Below, piece after piece: positions 43,041-52,200 of a stretch of DNA of 64,000 nt. The stretch spans positions 124,001 to 188,000 of the forward strand of contig JANQEU010000014.1 in NCBI GenBank assembly GCA_028278225.1. The letters run 5' to 3'. Position numbers and translations under genes: made by a program. This DNA is from Cyclobacteriaceae bacterium (lineage in GTDB: Bacteria; Bacteroidota; Bacteroidia; Cytophagales; Cyclobacteriaceae). Position 1 is the first letter of the stretch; each line of letters opens with the position of its first letter. The notes beneath the pieces are model-generated. The model had not been told where the DNA came from. It saw only the letters and a list, made by a program, of their open reading frames with translations, and did no database searches.

Positions 43041-43677
43041 ATGGATTAACCTTCTGACAGTACTTGTCATAATTTCCTGTGGTGAAGTTCAAAACAAATT
43101 TGAACTTCCCGTTTTAGGCAGGCCAAAGATCGTTGAACGTGAGGTGAATGGTAAAATCACCAATGATACCATACCCCATATGATTGCAGACTTTTCATTT
43201 GTTGATCAGGACAGCGCCGTTATTACAAATAGTACATTCGACGGGCAGGTGTATGTAGCAGATTTTTTCTTTACCTCCTGCCCCACCATCTGCCCGATCA
43301 TGAAAAAGCAGATGCTCCGGGTCTATGAAGCGTTCGAATCAAATCCGCAAGTAGCGTTGCTTTCACACACCATCGATCCCGAGTATGATACGGTGGCACT
43401 CCTCAACGATTTTGCCAACCGGCTCGGAATCAAAAGTAGCAAATGGCATATGGTGACAGGTGACAAAGAAAAGATCTATGAAATCGGTGAAACCAGCTAC
43501 ATGGTCATTGCAGATGAGGACCCAACGGCGCCCGGCGGCTTTATTCATAGCGGTGCATTTCTCCTGATCGATAAAGAAAGGCAAATAAGAGGTATATATG
43601 ACGGTACCAAAGAAGATGATGTCAACCTCCTGATAAAAGATATATCCAGACTTCTCGCCTCTTATGCCGAAGAATAA
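43033..43677 (+). CDS. SCO1/SenC-family copper chaperone lipoprotein
   Basis: The 214-residue protein has a lipoprotein signal ending in LVIISC (Cys16). The thioredoxin-fold domain has the copper motif CPTIC (Cys83, Cys87) in FFTSCPTICPIMKK, and a later histidine in GFIHSGAFLLID that completes the CxxxC/His copper site. SCO proteins deliver copper to cytochrome oxidase CuA or act as thiol reductases. The gene sits between hemJ and a cytochrome c gene, overlapping both, as parts of a respiratory assembly operon. Confidence 0.92.
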   Translation: MNKWINLLTVLVIISCGEVQNKFELPVLGRPKIVEREVNGKITNDTIPHMIADFSFVDQDSAVITNSTFDGQVYVADFFFTSCPTICPIMKKQMLRVYEAFESNPQVALLSHTIDPEYDTVALLNDFANRLGIKSSKWHMVTGDKEKIYEIGETSYMVIADEDPTAPGGFIHSGAFLLIDKERQIRGIYDGTKEDDVNLLIKDISRLLASYAEE

Positions 43678-44122
43678 TTTCTTTGCCTTCATATTCTTGT
43701 TAATTACTGCCTGTGCTGCTCCTTCGGACAAAAAGGACACATTCATACCTGACAATTTGAGCAGACGGGACAAGACACGTTATCAGCAGTACCTGATCAA
43801 GGGGAAAAGTTTGTATCGCCAGCATTGCAGCAACTGTCATCAGCCTGATGGCAGGGGATTGGCCAGTCTGTACCCACCGCTTGCAAAATCGGATTACCTG
43901 ATGCAGGACATTCCGAGAGCCACCTGTATTTCCAAAAATGGACAGGAAGGTTCCATTGTTGTCAATAATAAGGAATACAACATGAAAATGCCCGGCGTGC
44001 CAACATTAACAAACCTGGAAGTAGCGGAAATCATGACTTACATTGCTAACAGCTGGGGAAACGAATATGGTTTTATCTCCGTCAGTGATGTGAAGAAAAA
44101 CCTGGAAAATTGCGCTCAATGA
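43664..44122 (+). CDS. cytochrome c lipoprotein
   Basis: This is a 152-residue protein with a lipoprotein signal (FLLITAC, Cys17) and one class I cytochrome c domain. Heme attaches at CSNCH (55-59). The distal ligand is probably a Met of MKMPGVPTLT. It should be membrane-anchored and periplasmic, carrying electrons near the oxidase served by the SCO protein. The start overlaps the SCO gene by 14 bases. Last gene of the operon; convergent with the lipoprotein gene at 44124, one base apart. Confidence 0.92.
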   Translation: MPKNNFFAFIFLLITACAAPSDKKDTFIPDNLSRRDKTRYQQYLIKGKSLYRQHCSNCHQPDGRGLASLYPPLAKSDYLMQDIPRATCISKNGQEGSIVVNNKEYNMKMPGVPTLTNLEVAEIMTYIANSWGNEYGFISVSDVKKNLENCAQ

Positions 44123-44123
44123 G

Positions 44124-44522
44124 CTACTCTTCCAGTAATTTTTGTCCTGCTTCCAGTGAAGTGAGCATATCACTTCTGACCACTTCTATCTTTTCCTTCT
44201 GATCTTTCAGATAAGCTAATATTTCCTCTTCTGTCCCTGAAAAAGACGGGTCGTAATTCCTCATCCACTGCATCATGTTTTCATTGGCACTCTTAATGCC
44301 ATCGGCAGCAGATAAAAGTTCATCAGTCTGAACGCTGTCCTGAGTTTCCGAGGCCATCTGCCGCAGTGCCTTTTCCGTTTTCCTTAATTCTCCCATTTTC
44401 GGCATCACCTCATCATGCACGTCCATGACCTCACTTCTGAGTGTTTTCAAATCTGATTTTTCAGCCTGAGGATTGCAGGAAAACATCGCAAAAGCGGCAA
44501 TACAAATGATCAATAATCTCAT
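44124..44522 (-). CDS. small helical lipoprotein
   Basis: The protein has 132 residues from the ATG at 44522, with a lipoprotein signal ending in FAMFSC (Cys16); an ATG 24 bases upstream lies inside the preceding gene and is less likely. The mature part is almost all charged helix (SEVMDVHDEVMPKMGELRK and KEKIEVVRSDMLTSLEAGQ), likely a small helical bundle or coiled coil. The spacing VHDEVM is found in other uncharacterised Bacteroidota lipoproteins ('viral A-type inclusion'-named). It follows the DUF3299 gene by one base, probably on one transcript. Confidence 0.7.
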   Translation of the reverse strand: MRLLIICIAAFAMFSCNPQAEKSDLKTLRSEVMDVHDEVMPKMGELRKTEKALRQMASETQDSVQTDELLSAADGIKSANENMMQWMRNYDPSFSGTEEEILAYLKDQKEKIEVVRSDMLTSLEAGQKLLEE

Positions 44523-44523
44523 A

Positions 44524-44964
44524 TCAGTTAGTTTCAATTTTAGCATCTCTTAAGATATACATAAGCTGGTTTGTATCCGTATCATTCAATTCCAGCGTCC
44601 CCGTGACCAGGACCAGTTTAGCCGTGTATTTCACATTCTCTTTCAAATGGGCCTCTGCGACCGTTTCGGGTCCCCCCGTCCCACAGAAGAAACATGAGGC
44701 TATCGGCAACGAAGAAAGGATTATATGATCCGGCTTAAACATCCCCTCAAATGGAATGATATATCCCGGCAAAGTGATTTTAGTTCCTTCCAGTTTTTTC
44801 GTGGCCTCACTAAACTTTGGCACGTAGATCTCTCCGTACTCGTCCGTTGCTTTCTTGTAATCAATTTCAGCCAGGATTTTCCAGGTCCTGAACGCATTGT
44901 CACCGCCCTGTGAGTTCGCATAATACGAAAACAGAATCAAAGAAATCACAGCGATGTACCTCAT
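44524..44964 (-). CDS. exported DUF3299-like protein
   Basis: The 146-residue protein has a short signal peptide (cleavage near YYANSQ). The conserved core is PFEGMFKPDHIILSSLP followed by ASCFFCGTGGPETVAE, which matches DUF3299. The two cysteines of SCFFCG could bind a metal, possibly copper or zinc. DUF3299 proteins are often near cytochrome oxidase or metal-transport genes, and the convergent neighbour operon encodes SCO and cytochrome c. Function is unknown; a metal-related role is a guess from the Cys pair and context. Confidence 0.72.
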   Translation of the reverse strand: MRYIAVISLILFSYYANSQGGDNAFRTWKILAEIDYKKATDEYGEIYVPKFSEATKKLEGTKITLPGYIIPFEGMFKPDHIILSSLPIASCFFCGTGGPETVAEAHLKENVKYTAKLVLVTGTLELNDTDTNQLMYILRDAKIETN

Positions 44965-45027
44965 TTAAGACTGATTATTTTCAAAACAGCTCAAAAATAT
45001 GGAAATGAGGTTATTCTCCGGTGAAGT

Positions 45028-45600
45028 TTAATTGATTTTAATATTCAGGATCCTTTCAATCTGCCGCTGATGATGAAATACATGATATCTGAAAAAATCG
45101 AACATGTGAGGAAGGCTGATCCTCCCCGAAATCGGATGGCGGTAAATGGCTTTTCTTATGTTTTCTGCCGGATAGTTTTCAGCGAAATCCCGGAGATCCT
45201 TTCTGACCCTGGCCCATTTCACTTTGATATCCTGTAATGAATCATGGTTGTCCGGACTGGAAACATATGCCGGAGCTTTGAATTTATTTCTTCCATTAAA
45301 AGACAATTGCATGATCTTCATTTTGAGTTTTTCCTTCAAGCCAACATTCTTAACGGTATCTATGCCCAGGATCTTCTTTTTAACATAGGAAAGACTTGCT
45401 GATTCCGACATTATTAAGTGATTCAATACCTGAATCACAGACCACTGCTCTTCACCTGGTTTTTTTTGCAATATTTCGGGATCATAGTTTTCCAAATAAT
45501 TCAAAATAATATCCGTTTTAAGAGTTAAAAGGGAGATTTTATCTTGTAATTGGGAGTGCATCCGGTTTAGGTATCTCAAACTAAAATTGTATAATTTCAT
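45028..45600 (-). CDS. DinB/YfiT-family protein
   Basis: This is a 190-residue four-helix-bundle protein of the DinB superfamily. The histidines that bind the metal in this family are seen in SVIQVLNHLIMSES and RYHVFHHQRQIERIL (HxxxHH). Members act as thiol-dependent transferases or have unknown roles. A start 13 codons later (MHSQLQDKI) is possible and would remove an unusual N-terminal extension. It is divergent from the antiporter gene, with 198 bases between. Confidence 0.82.
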   Translation of the reverse strand: MKLYNFSLRYLNRMHSQLQDKISLLTLKTDIILNYLENYDPEILQKKPGEEQWSVIQVLNHLIMSESASLSYVKKKILGIDTVKNVGLKEKLKMKIMQLSFNGRNKFKAPAYVSSPDNHDSLQDIKVKWARVRKDLRDFAENYPAENIRKAIYRHPISGRISLPHMFDFFRYHVFHHQRQIERILNIKIN

Positions 45601-45672
45601 TATTATTTTGGCTGAATTGATAAAAAATTGATAAAAAATCTTAAATTCGAGCGTAAAGTCAGAGCTTTTAAA

Positions 45673-45755
45673 TTGTAGAAACCACCCAATAGTAGCCGAT
45701 GCCTGGAAACAGGCAGGGTTAGCCAGTTTAGACTAACTCTACATTTTGTGAAATG
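45673..45755 (+). promoter_or_regulatory. potentially structured leader of the antiporter gene
   Basis: TGTAGA (45674-45679) can pair with TCTACA (45738-45743), enclosing ACCC (45684-45687) with GGGT (45716-45719), which encloses GCCTG-GAAA-CAGGC (45701-45714), a 5-bp stem with a GNRA tetraloop. The 3' side of the outer stem can instead form ACATTT-TGTG-AAATGT (45741-45756), so two states are possible. It ends 43 bases before the ATG. It matches no riboswitch class I can recall; it could also be a DNA operator region. Confidence 0.4.
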
Positions 45756-45798
45756 TTTAAAATAATTTTTACGGCTAAGGCCCTTATTTCGGAAGCAT

Positions 45799-47052
45799 AT
45801 GCACATATTTGACATAATAGCTCTGTTCATATTTCTTGCCGGGTTATTCATATATCTCAATACCTATTTCCTGAAACTTCCTTCTTCAATTGGATTAATG
45901 ATACTGGCCCTGGTATTGTCAGTGGTCATTTTGACTGCGGGTGCGCTTATACCGGCATTAAAGATCGAAGCTGTCGAACTGGAAGAATATGACTATGCCG
46001 AAGTGCTCTACCAGGTCGTACTCAGCTTCATGCTATTTTCCGGGGCATTGAATATTGATTTTAAGAAATTGTCCCGTCAGCGGACACCTGTGCTCGTACT
46101 GGCCACAACCGGTGTTTTCATATCCACTGTGGTTATCGGCACCCTGGTTTATTTCATGCTGGATTTTATCGGCATCCATTTGGACTACATGTTTTGTCTT
46201 GTCTTTGGAGCCTTGATTTCTCCCACAGATCCCATTGCGGTAACCAAATTTATTCAGCGATTTAACCTGTCTAAAGACCTTGAAATAAAAATTGAGGGTG
46301 AATCTTTATTCAACGATGGTATTGCCGTTGTACTGGCGCTGACGATGCTGGATATTGCCGCCGCGCAGGAAGACCATGTATTAACGGGTTTTGAGGTTGC
46401 CTACATTTTTGTAGCTGATATCGGCGGCGGAATTTTTATCGGATTATTCCTTGGATACCTGGGATACAGACTACTTCAGTATATTGATAATGAGGAGGTG
46501 GAAGTAGAAATACTTATCACACTTGCCATCGTAATGGCCGGATCTTTCCTCGCCGATTTCATTCATGTTTCCTCAAAGCAGGCTGCTGTGGTAATGGGAT
46601 TGGTCATCGGAAACGAGGGTAAAACAGATCACGTCTCAGGTGCCGCAGGTGATTATGTATTCAAGTTCTGGGGATTGATGGAGGAGTCCCTGGCCGCCAT
46701 GCTCTTTGTTTTAATTGGATTGGAAATGCTGGTGATACCATTGCGACTGGATTATTTCGCCGCAGGTTTCTTTGCAGTGAATATTGTCCTTCTGGGCAGA
46801 TGGGCCAGTGTATTTATACCGATCAAACTCATGTCAGTGAAACAACACTTTGACAAGAGCACGATACCAGTCCTGACCTGGGGTGCGCTCCGGGGTGGAT
46901 TGCCTATAGCGCTTTCATTGTCATTGCCGGAATTCCACGGAAGAGATATAATCATTACGATGACTTACATCGTAGTGGTTTGTTCGGTCCTTTACCAGGG
47001 TCTTTCCGTACCTGTGCTGATGAGGGGATACGCCGGTAAGGAGGAGTCCTAA
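45799..47052 (+). CDS. CPA1-family Na+/H+ antiporter
   Basis: The 417-residue protein has about 12 membrane helices. Conserved CPA1 motifs are ALISPTDPIAVTKFI near residue 137 (unwound helix with the acidic pair region) and IEGESLFNDGIAVV near 165, where the ND pair is the usual ion-binding site. TWGALRGGLPIALSLSLP in the late part is also typical of NhaP-like antiporters. It should exchange Na+ (or K+) for H+ at the inner membrane. It is preceded by a possible structured leader. No cytoplasmic RCK or CBS domain is present. Confidence 0.88.
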   Translation: MHIFDIIALFIFLAGLFIYLNTYFLKLPSSIGLMILALVLSVVILTAGALIPALKIEAVELEEYDYAEVLYQVVLSFMLFSGALNIDFKKLSRQRTPVLVLATTGVFISTVVIGTLVYFMLDFIGIHLDYMFCLVFGALISPTDPIAVTKFIQRFNLSKDLEIKIEGESLFNDGIAVVLALTMLDIAAAQEDHVLTGFEVAYIFVADIGGGIFIGLFLGYLGYRLLQYIDNEEVEVEILITLAIVMAGSFLADFIHVSSKQAAVVMGLVIGNEGKTDHVSGAAGDYVFKFWGLMEESLAAMLFVLIGLEMLVIPLRLDYFAAGFFAVNIVLLGRWASVFIPIKLMSVKQHFDKSTIPVLTWGALRGGLPIALSLSLPEFHGRDIIITMTYIVVVCSVLYQGLSVPVLMRGYAGKEES

Positions 47053-47145
47053 AGGGACCCGGCATTAGTTTAAAATCTGCCTGTCAACAACTCTGATCCA
47101 ATCATTTTCGTTTACGTCTTGGTCAATAGCTGCGGGAAAGTTATT

Positions 47146-47153
47146 TAGTTTTG
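47146..47153 (+). promoter_or_regulatory. probable -7 element of the cyclotransferase gene
   Basis: TAGTTTTG matches the TAnnTTTG consensus. A TTGG lies about 23 bases upstream, a little farther than the usual 19-20. The predicted start near 47160 would leave a leader of about 23 bases before the ATG at 47183. Confidence 0.4.
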
Positions 47154-47182
47154 GCCGTTGACTCAGTATTTGACATGGAAGT

Positions 47183-48283
47183 ATGGTTTTAACACGGTTG
47201 GTCACACCCTTAATCCTGGTTTTAGTTGCGGCTATTGGTGAAAGTTGTTCAACCGGGTTGAAGGAGAATCCTAAAAGAAGCTCCTCACCCCGGATCAGGA
47301 AGCAAATCGAAATAGTTTCGCCAAAATCAAATCAGCGATTCACATTTGGAGAGAACGTTCTTTTTGAATTGAGCCATCGGAAAGAAATTCAAATTGATTC
47401 CTTACTTGTTGAATTCAAGGATCAGAGCATCACCGTTCCGGGTAACATTTATACCCTTAACTCAAACGCTCTCAGAGTGGGAACCCCCCGCATAAAGATC
47501 ACTTCCTATTTTGAGGGAGGTAAGGAAACGGTGTATCCAAAAATTCGGTTATATCCGGAAAATGCTCCCGAGGAATATTCTTACAGGATCATCGGTGAAT
47601 TCCCACATGATGAAAATGCATTTACACAGGGACTCTTTTTCATGGGAGATACGCTTGTTGAAAGCACCGGTGATCACTCTTCCAGCAGGTCCGAATCCAT
47701 TTCCACGATCAGGAACATAAATTATGCCTCGGGGCAAATACTGAACCAGGTGGTCCTCGAAGATCCTTACTTCGGAGAGGGGTGCGCCTTGTGGAATGAC
47801 CGGATCTATCAGCTCACGTGGACATCAAAAACCGCGTTTGTTTATGACAAAGAACTCAGACAACAACAGACCTTTACGTATGCCAGCCAGGGATGGGGTT
47901 TGGCTGCATACGGTGACACCCTGCTCCTGTCCGACGGAACTGAAAAGATATATTTTATTAATCCGCAGGATTTTTCAGAAATTGATGTCATTCAGGTTTA
48001 TGATCACGAAGGCAAGGTGGATAAACTGAATGAACTGGAAGTTATCAACGGAAGGCTATATGCAAATGTCTGGGGGGAAGATAAAATATTGATCATAGAT
48101 GTGAATACAGGACAAGTTACCGGCCAGATAGATTTTGAAGGAATTATTGATCGTACGGAGTACAGGGGCCTGGATTTTGCAATGAATGGCATTGCCTATC
48201 ACTCCAATAACCGGATCTTTGTAACGGGCAAACTCTGGCCTACATTATTTGAAGTAAGTATTTTTCCAAAAAGTAAAACCTGA
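47183..48283 (+). CDS. glutaminyl-peptide cyclotransferase (plant/bacterial type)
   Basis: This is a 366-residue exported protein (signal peptide in the first 25 residues, LVTPLILVLVAAIGESC; lipidation possible but the lipobox is poor). After a ~120-residue beta domain comes the five-bladed propeller of plant-type QC: FPHDENAFTQGLFFMGD, YFGEGCALWNDRIYQLTW, GWGLAAYGDTLLLSDGTE, LNELEVINGRLYANVWGED. These are the hallmark segments. The enzyme makes pyroglutamate at the N-terminus of exported proteins; several T9SS cargo proteins begin with Gln after signal cleavage, which fits. It is one base before the SCP2 gene. Confidence 0.87.
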   Translation: MVLTRLVTPLILVLVAAIGESCSTGLKENPKRSSSPRIRKQIEIVSPKSNQRFTFGENVLFELSHRKEIQIDSLLVEFKDQSITVPGNIYTLNSNALRVGTPRIKITSYFEGGKETVYPKIRLYPENAPEEYSYRIIGEFPHDENAFTQGLFFMGDTLVESTGDHSSSRSESISTIRNINYASGQILNQVVLEDPYFGEGCALWNDRIYQLTWTSKTAFVYDKELRQQQTFTYASQGWGLAAYGDTLLLSDGTEKIYFINPQDFSEIDVIQVYDHEGKVDKLNELEVINGRLYANVWGEDKILIIDVNTGQVTGQIDFEGIIDRTEYRGLDFAMNGIAYHSNNRIFVTGKLWPTLFEVSIFPKSKT

Positions 48284-48284
48284 T

Positions 48285-48581
48285 ATGACGCTAGCAGATG
48301 CAACTGCCAAAGTGAAGTCGATGGCAGAAATCCATTCCGGCAAATTCAACCAAAAGGCCAATTTCAAATTTGAAGAAGGGACCATTCACCTGGATGATAC
48401 GGTCTCTCCCACACTGGTCTCAAATGAAGAATTGAGTGCTCCCTGCACATTGGTCATGTCTCTTGATAATTTCGGAAAACTCCTGGATGGAAACCTCAAT
48501 CCGATGATGGCATTTATGAGCGGAAAGATGAAAGTCGAAGGGGACAAAGGAGTTGCAATGAAACTCTCCTCTCTTTTCTAA
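48285..48581 (+). CDS. SCP2 sterol-carrier-domain protein
   Basis: The 98-residue protein consists of one SCP2 domain: QKANFKFEEGTIHLDDTV, then PCTLVMSLDNFGKLLDGNLN and PMMAFMSGKMKVEGDKG, the standard closing helix-strand region. SCP2 domains bind acyl chains or sterol-like lipids. No signal peptide is present. It starts one base after the cyclotransferase stop, so they probably share a transcript though the functions do not obviously connect. Its last four bases overlap the convergent PAP2 gene. Confidence 0.88.
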   Translation: MTLADATAKVKSMAEIHSGKFNQKANFKFEEGTIHLDDTVSPTLVSNEELSAPCTLVMSLDNFGKLLDGNLNPMMAFMSGKMKVEGDKGVAMKLSSLF

Positions 48582-49207
48582 AATTTGTAGGATCGTTCTG
48601 TTCCCAGCAATTTTGGCCCAAGTGAAAACCACACAACAAGTGCCAGCAACACCCCGAGCACAGATCCCCCTACAACATCGATAAAGAAATGTTGAAGTAA
48701 ATATATTCTTGAAAATCCAACCAATATTGCGATTAGCAACAGCACAAAGTGCTTTTCTTTGCTGATATTGAATGTCAATGCGATCAGGCCTGTCAAAAGA
48801 AATATAGCTGCGGAATGGCCTGAAGGGAATGAGTAATATGAGGCAACTTCAACGTTGTCAATAAACGTCAGTACTTCTTCCCCCTCGAAAAACTTTTTCG
48901 GCCGGACAAAATCAGAAAAAACAATTCTTTTGAAAAAAGCGACTAATCCCAACTGTGTCAGGCCAGCAATGGCATACAGAACGCCTACCCTCCACCTCCG
49001 GAGGATCAAACCCAGCGAAATCAGCCCGAAAAAAAATCCGTCTCCCAGAAAGGTGATGTAGACCATCGATTTGTCTGAGAATGTCGTTCGAAAGTTCTGA
49101 TTAATCCATAAGAGGATTTCTCCCTTCTCAAAAAATAAGATCGCAACCAGGGATCCGATGACCAAAATCAAATACAGCGAGAAAAAGAATGGAAGCTTCT
49201 TCAACAT
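48578..49207 (-). CDS. PAP2-family phosphatase
   Basis: This is a 209-residue membrane protein with about six hydrophobic segments. The PAP2 motifs are SYYSFPSGHSAAIF (motif 2, PSGH) and SRIYLLQHFFIDVVGG (motif 3, SRx5HxxxD). Motif 1 is unusual: KRIVFSDFVRP has eight residues rather than six between Lys and RP. Substrates in this family include undecaprenyl diphosphate, phosphatidylglycerol phosphate and lipid A phosphates; which applies cannot be told. It lies three bases after porU2 on the same strand and could be co-transcribed. Confidence 0.85.
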   Translation of the reverse strand: MLKKLPFFFSLYLILVIGSLVAILFFEKGEILLWINQNFRTTFSDKSMVYITFLGDGFFFGLISLGLILRRWRVGVLYAIAGLTQLGLVAFFKRIVFSDFVRPKKFFEGEEVLTFIDNVEVASYYSFPSGHSAAIFLLTGLIALTFNISKEKHFVLLLIAILVGFSRIYLLQHFFIDVVGGSVLGVLLALVVWFSLGPKLLGTERSYKF

Positions 49208-49210
49208 GTA

Positions 49211-52200
49211 CTATCTCAGTATGTACAGTTTCCCGAAACCATGTTCAAATGACCGGTCGGCAACAGTACTGCGATGTTCAAACGTCCTGCCGCCACTTTT
49301 CAAAATCACCCTGTACAGGTAAACCCCATTTGCCAGCAGATCACCGTACTGATCCCTTCCATCCCAGGCATATTCGGTAATGTTATCTCCTATGCGGACC
49401 GGACCGATCTCGTCCTGCATAATTTCGCGGACCACTCTACCTGAAATTGTCATAATCTGGATCTTGATGTTATCAGGAAGTTCCGAACCAGTGAGGGTAA
49501 AAACGAAGCGGCAACTTGTTGAAAATGGATTCGGGTATGGATAGAAATGCGTCACTGTAGACTCGTTAATGACTTCAAAATCTATTTCAAAAGGCTCCGT
49601 TGCAACCAAATTTCCCGTTTCGTCACTTGCCTGAACTCTCAGGGAGTGTACTCCGTCTTCCAAAGGCCCCGGCTTATATTCCAATTCAAAATCTTCATCC
49701 GCTGTGGCTGTTGTCCACGAAATTTTCGGGTCTGTCATGGAAACCCGCTGGTATGTTGCTCCCTCGCCGGGAGGTTTCAGTTCAATCTCAATCCCCGATG
49801 TGTCCGATTTCACCAAATAGGGATTTCGATCCTTCAGCCGGACAAAGATGACCGGGTCTGATGACACTATGTCTCCATTCATGATATAGGCTCCGTCAAA
49901 TGTTACATCCAAAACAGGATTGACATTATCCTCTTCGACCGTAACATGGGATTGCATGAACAACCTGTTATTTGATTTTGTGATCTCAATGTCTGATGAG
50001 GAGTATTCTACTATCAAATCATTGGCACCAACCATTCCAATGGAACTAAGCGTGAAGCCGGTTTGCACTGTATCTTTTGGATCGGGCGCTGCAATCGTCC
50101 GCTGCATTGCAGTAACATTCCCTGAATTCACGTTGCGTAGTAAAAAATTAACCGTAATTGAATCCTCGTAAGCAATATCAGATACATTTCTGATCCCAAC
50201 TGTTGCCGTAATGTCCTGCCCCTCCTGCACAGTTATGACGGTTTTGTCAGGTGCAAAAACAAGCCCCTCCGGTGAAGGATCAAATTCAACACCCAATGAC
50301 TTAAATTCCGGGGGAGTTAATGATATTTCATCACCCAATTCAAACTCAATTTCCAAAAAAGGATATTGTAATGCATCCAATGTGGAAATATCTATCTTTT
50401 CAACTCTTCCCGAATTAAAAAATGGTGACTTGTTGCCGTCAACATCCACTCCTGAAATACTCACTCCGAATGTGTCATCAGATTCTATCTCAAAGTCGTA
50501 GTACAGACTGTCCCACTGCTTTGCCGGGCCTATCAAGGGAAAACTGATTTTGCCGTCCACTTCACTTCCAACCACATCTTCGTTAAATGAAAGCTGTTGC
50601 TCCTTAGGCGGAAACACAGAGCCATTGTCCCAGAGAATAACAGCTTCACCAGGTGCCAGTCCTTTTCTGCCAAGTATCACCACCGGTTGCCCATCGATCA
50701 ATGATGCAATATCATTTCGGTTTACCCCAATGGTTTCAAGCGCATCCAGAATCTGATCATCCCAATTTGAGTAAGCCACAGAGTCAAGATTAAACAGCAG
50801 CAAGTGGTCGCTGAATTTCAGATTTGAGATCAGCTCTTCAATTCTTCTGGCGCTCAAAACATCGTTCTCGTCCAGATTGTAGATCATCTGGGGTAGTTTA
50901 CCGCAAACCAACGGCTGAAAAACATCAGCCCCATCAAATGTAATCGGTCTGAAGAGTGCGTTTGAAGTCCTGTCCAATGCTATTGCATTGATGGTGTTTG
51001 TTTTGCATACCGGATCCACAACGTTTATTGTATTTAACAGATCCGTACCGTTAATTATTACCTGATTATCATCATAATTGAATATCCCGGTACCTTGCGT
51101 GACGATATTTACAGGTATGGAATTGGTCATGAATTCAAGCAGTGAGAATGATTCATTTATTTGGATTCCCTGAAAATTGTTGGCGGAAAACTGGTCAAAA
51201 TCCATTTGTGCCCATCCCGAAACGGAGTCGGGGACAAGTGCAAATGAGCTCCCGATCCAAAGCGTGTCCTCATTATTTGCCGGATTGGCAAATCTTGTAC
51301 GCCAGTATATTACTGTTGTATCCTGAATGCCCAGGCCTTCAAAATCCACAGTATACTCCAGTACATCTTCCCCTTCAGTTTGAAATTGCTGGAAAAACGG
51401 ACTGGAAAAATCAGAAGTCGAATCAAACTCAACGGCGTACGATCTCGAAGGCGTTAGGATATCCAGGGGTTGCCATATGAGATCAACCTCCCCATTTCTC
51501 ACTAATGCCTGATCCTGTGGCAGCAAATTGACTGTGTTTCCTTCGGCGATGAATAGCGAGATATTTGCACCGTTATTCATTTCATCCAATTCCTCGATAC
51601 GGTTCAAAGGATCAATCGAAATAGAAAAAGAATTTTCGCCATCAACGGAAGTCAGCCCGGAATTTGAAATTGAAAAGCTCAGCGTATCCCTGTACCTGGG
51701 TGGCAAAAATTGCCTTTCATATGTCACCGTTTCTCCGTTGGGAAGAGTTCTGATAATGGAAACATTAAGAGAGTCGGTCACGGTCCTCCCAAAATTCTTA
51801 ACCACCAGGTTTATGTTGAAAGAGTCCTGCTGGGACAGAATGCGATCTCCGGAAATTGCAGACGCGAAGACGCTCAGATCCTCTATCTGAAAATCAGCCT
51901 GAATTGCACCAAAAACTTTGATCGCGGGGTCACCCTGGTAGAGTGTCTGGTGGACCTGTGTTTTTTCGGCATCACCGGTACCATCCCTGTCAAAGTATTC
52001 CTTCGCAAGTTCCACCAAAATCTCACCCACAGAACTTCCAAATGATTCTTCCTTTGCAAAAGCCACCTCGTAGAAAATATCAGTAAACAGCCTGAGGTTT
52101 GTAGAAAGTGCAAAGTCCGCATGCGCAATAAAACCAATACACCCCTTGTCCGCCTCTCTCATCCAATCCTCACCAAATGAAACAGTATTCACAAAGATTT

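Noticed and set aside
45673-45755. c-di-GMP (GEMM), TPP or cobalamin riboswitch
   Set aside because: The GAAA tetraloop alone is not diagnostic; the conserved cores of these classes are not present.
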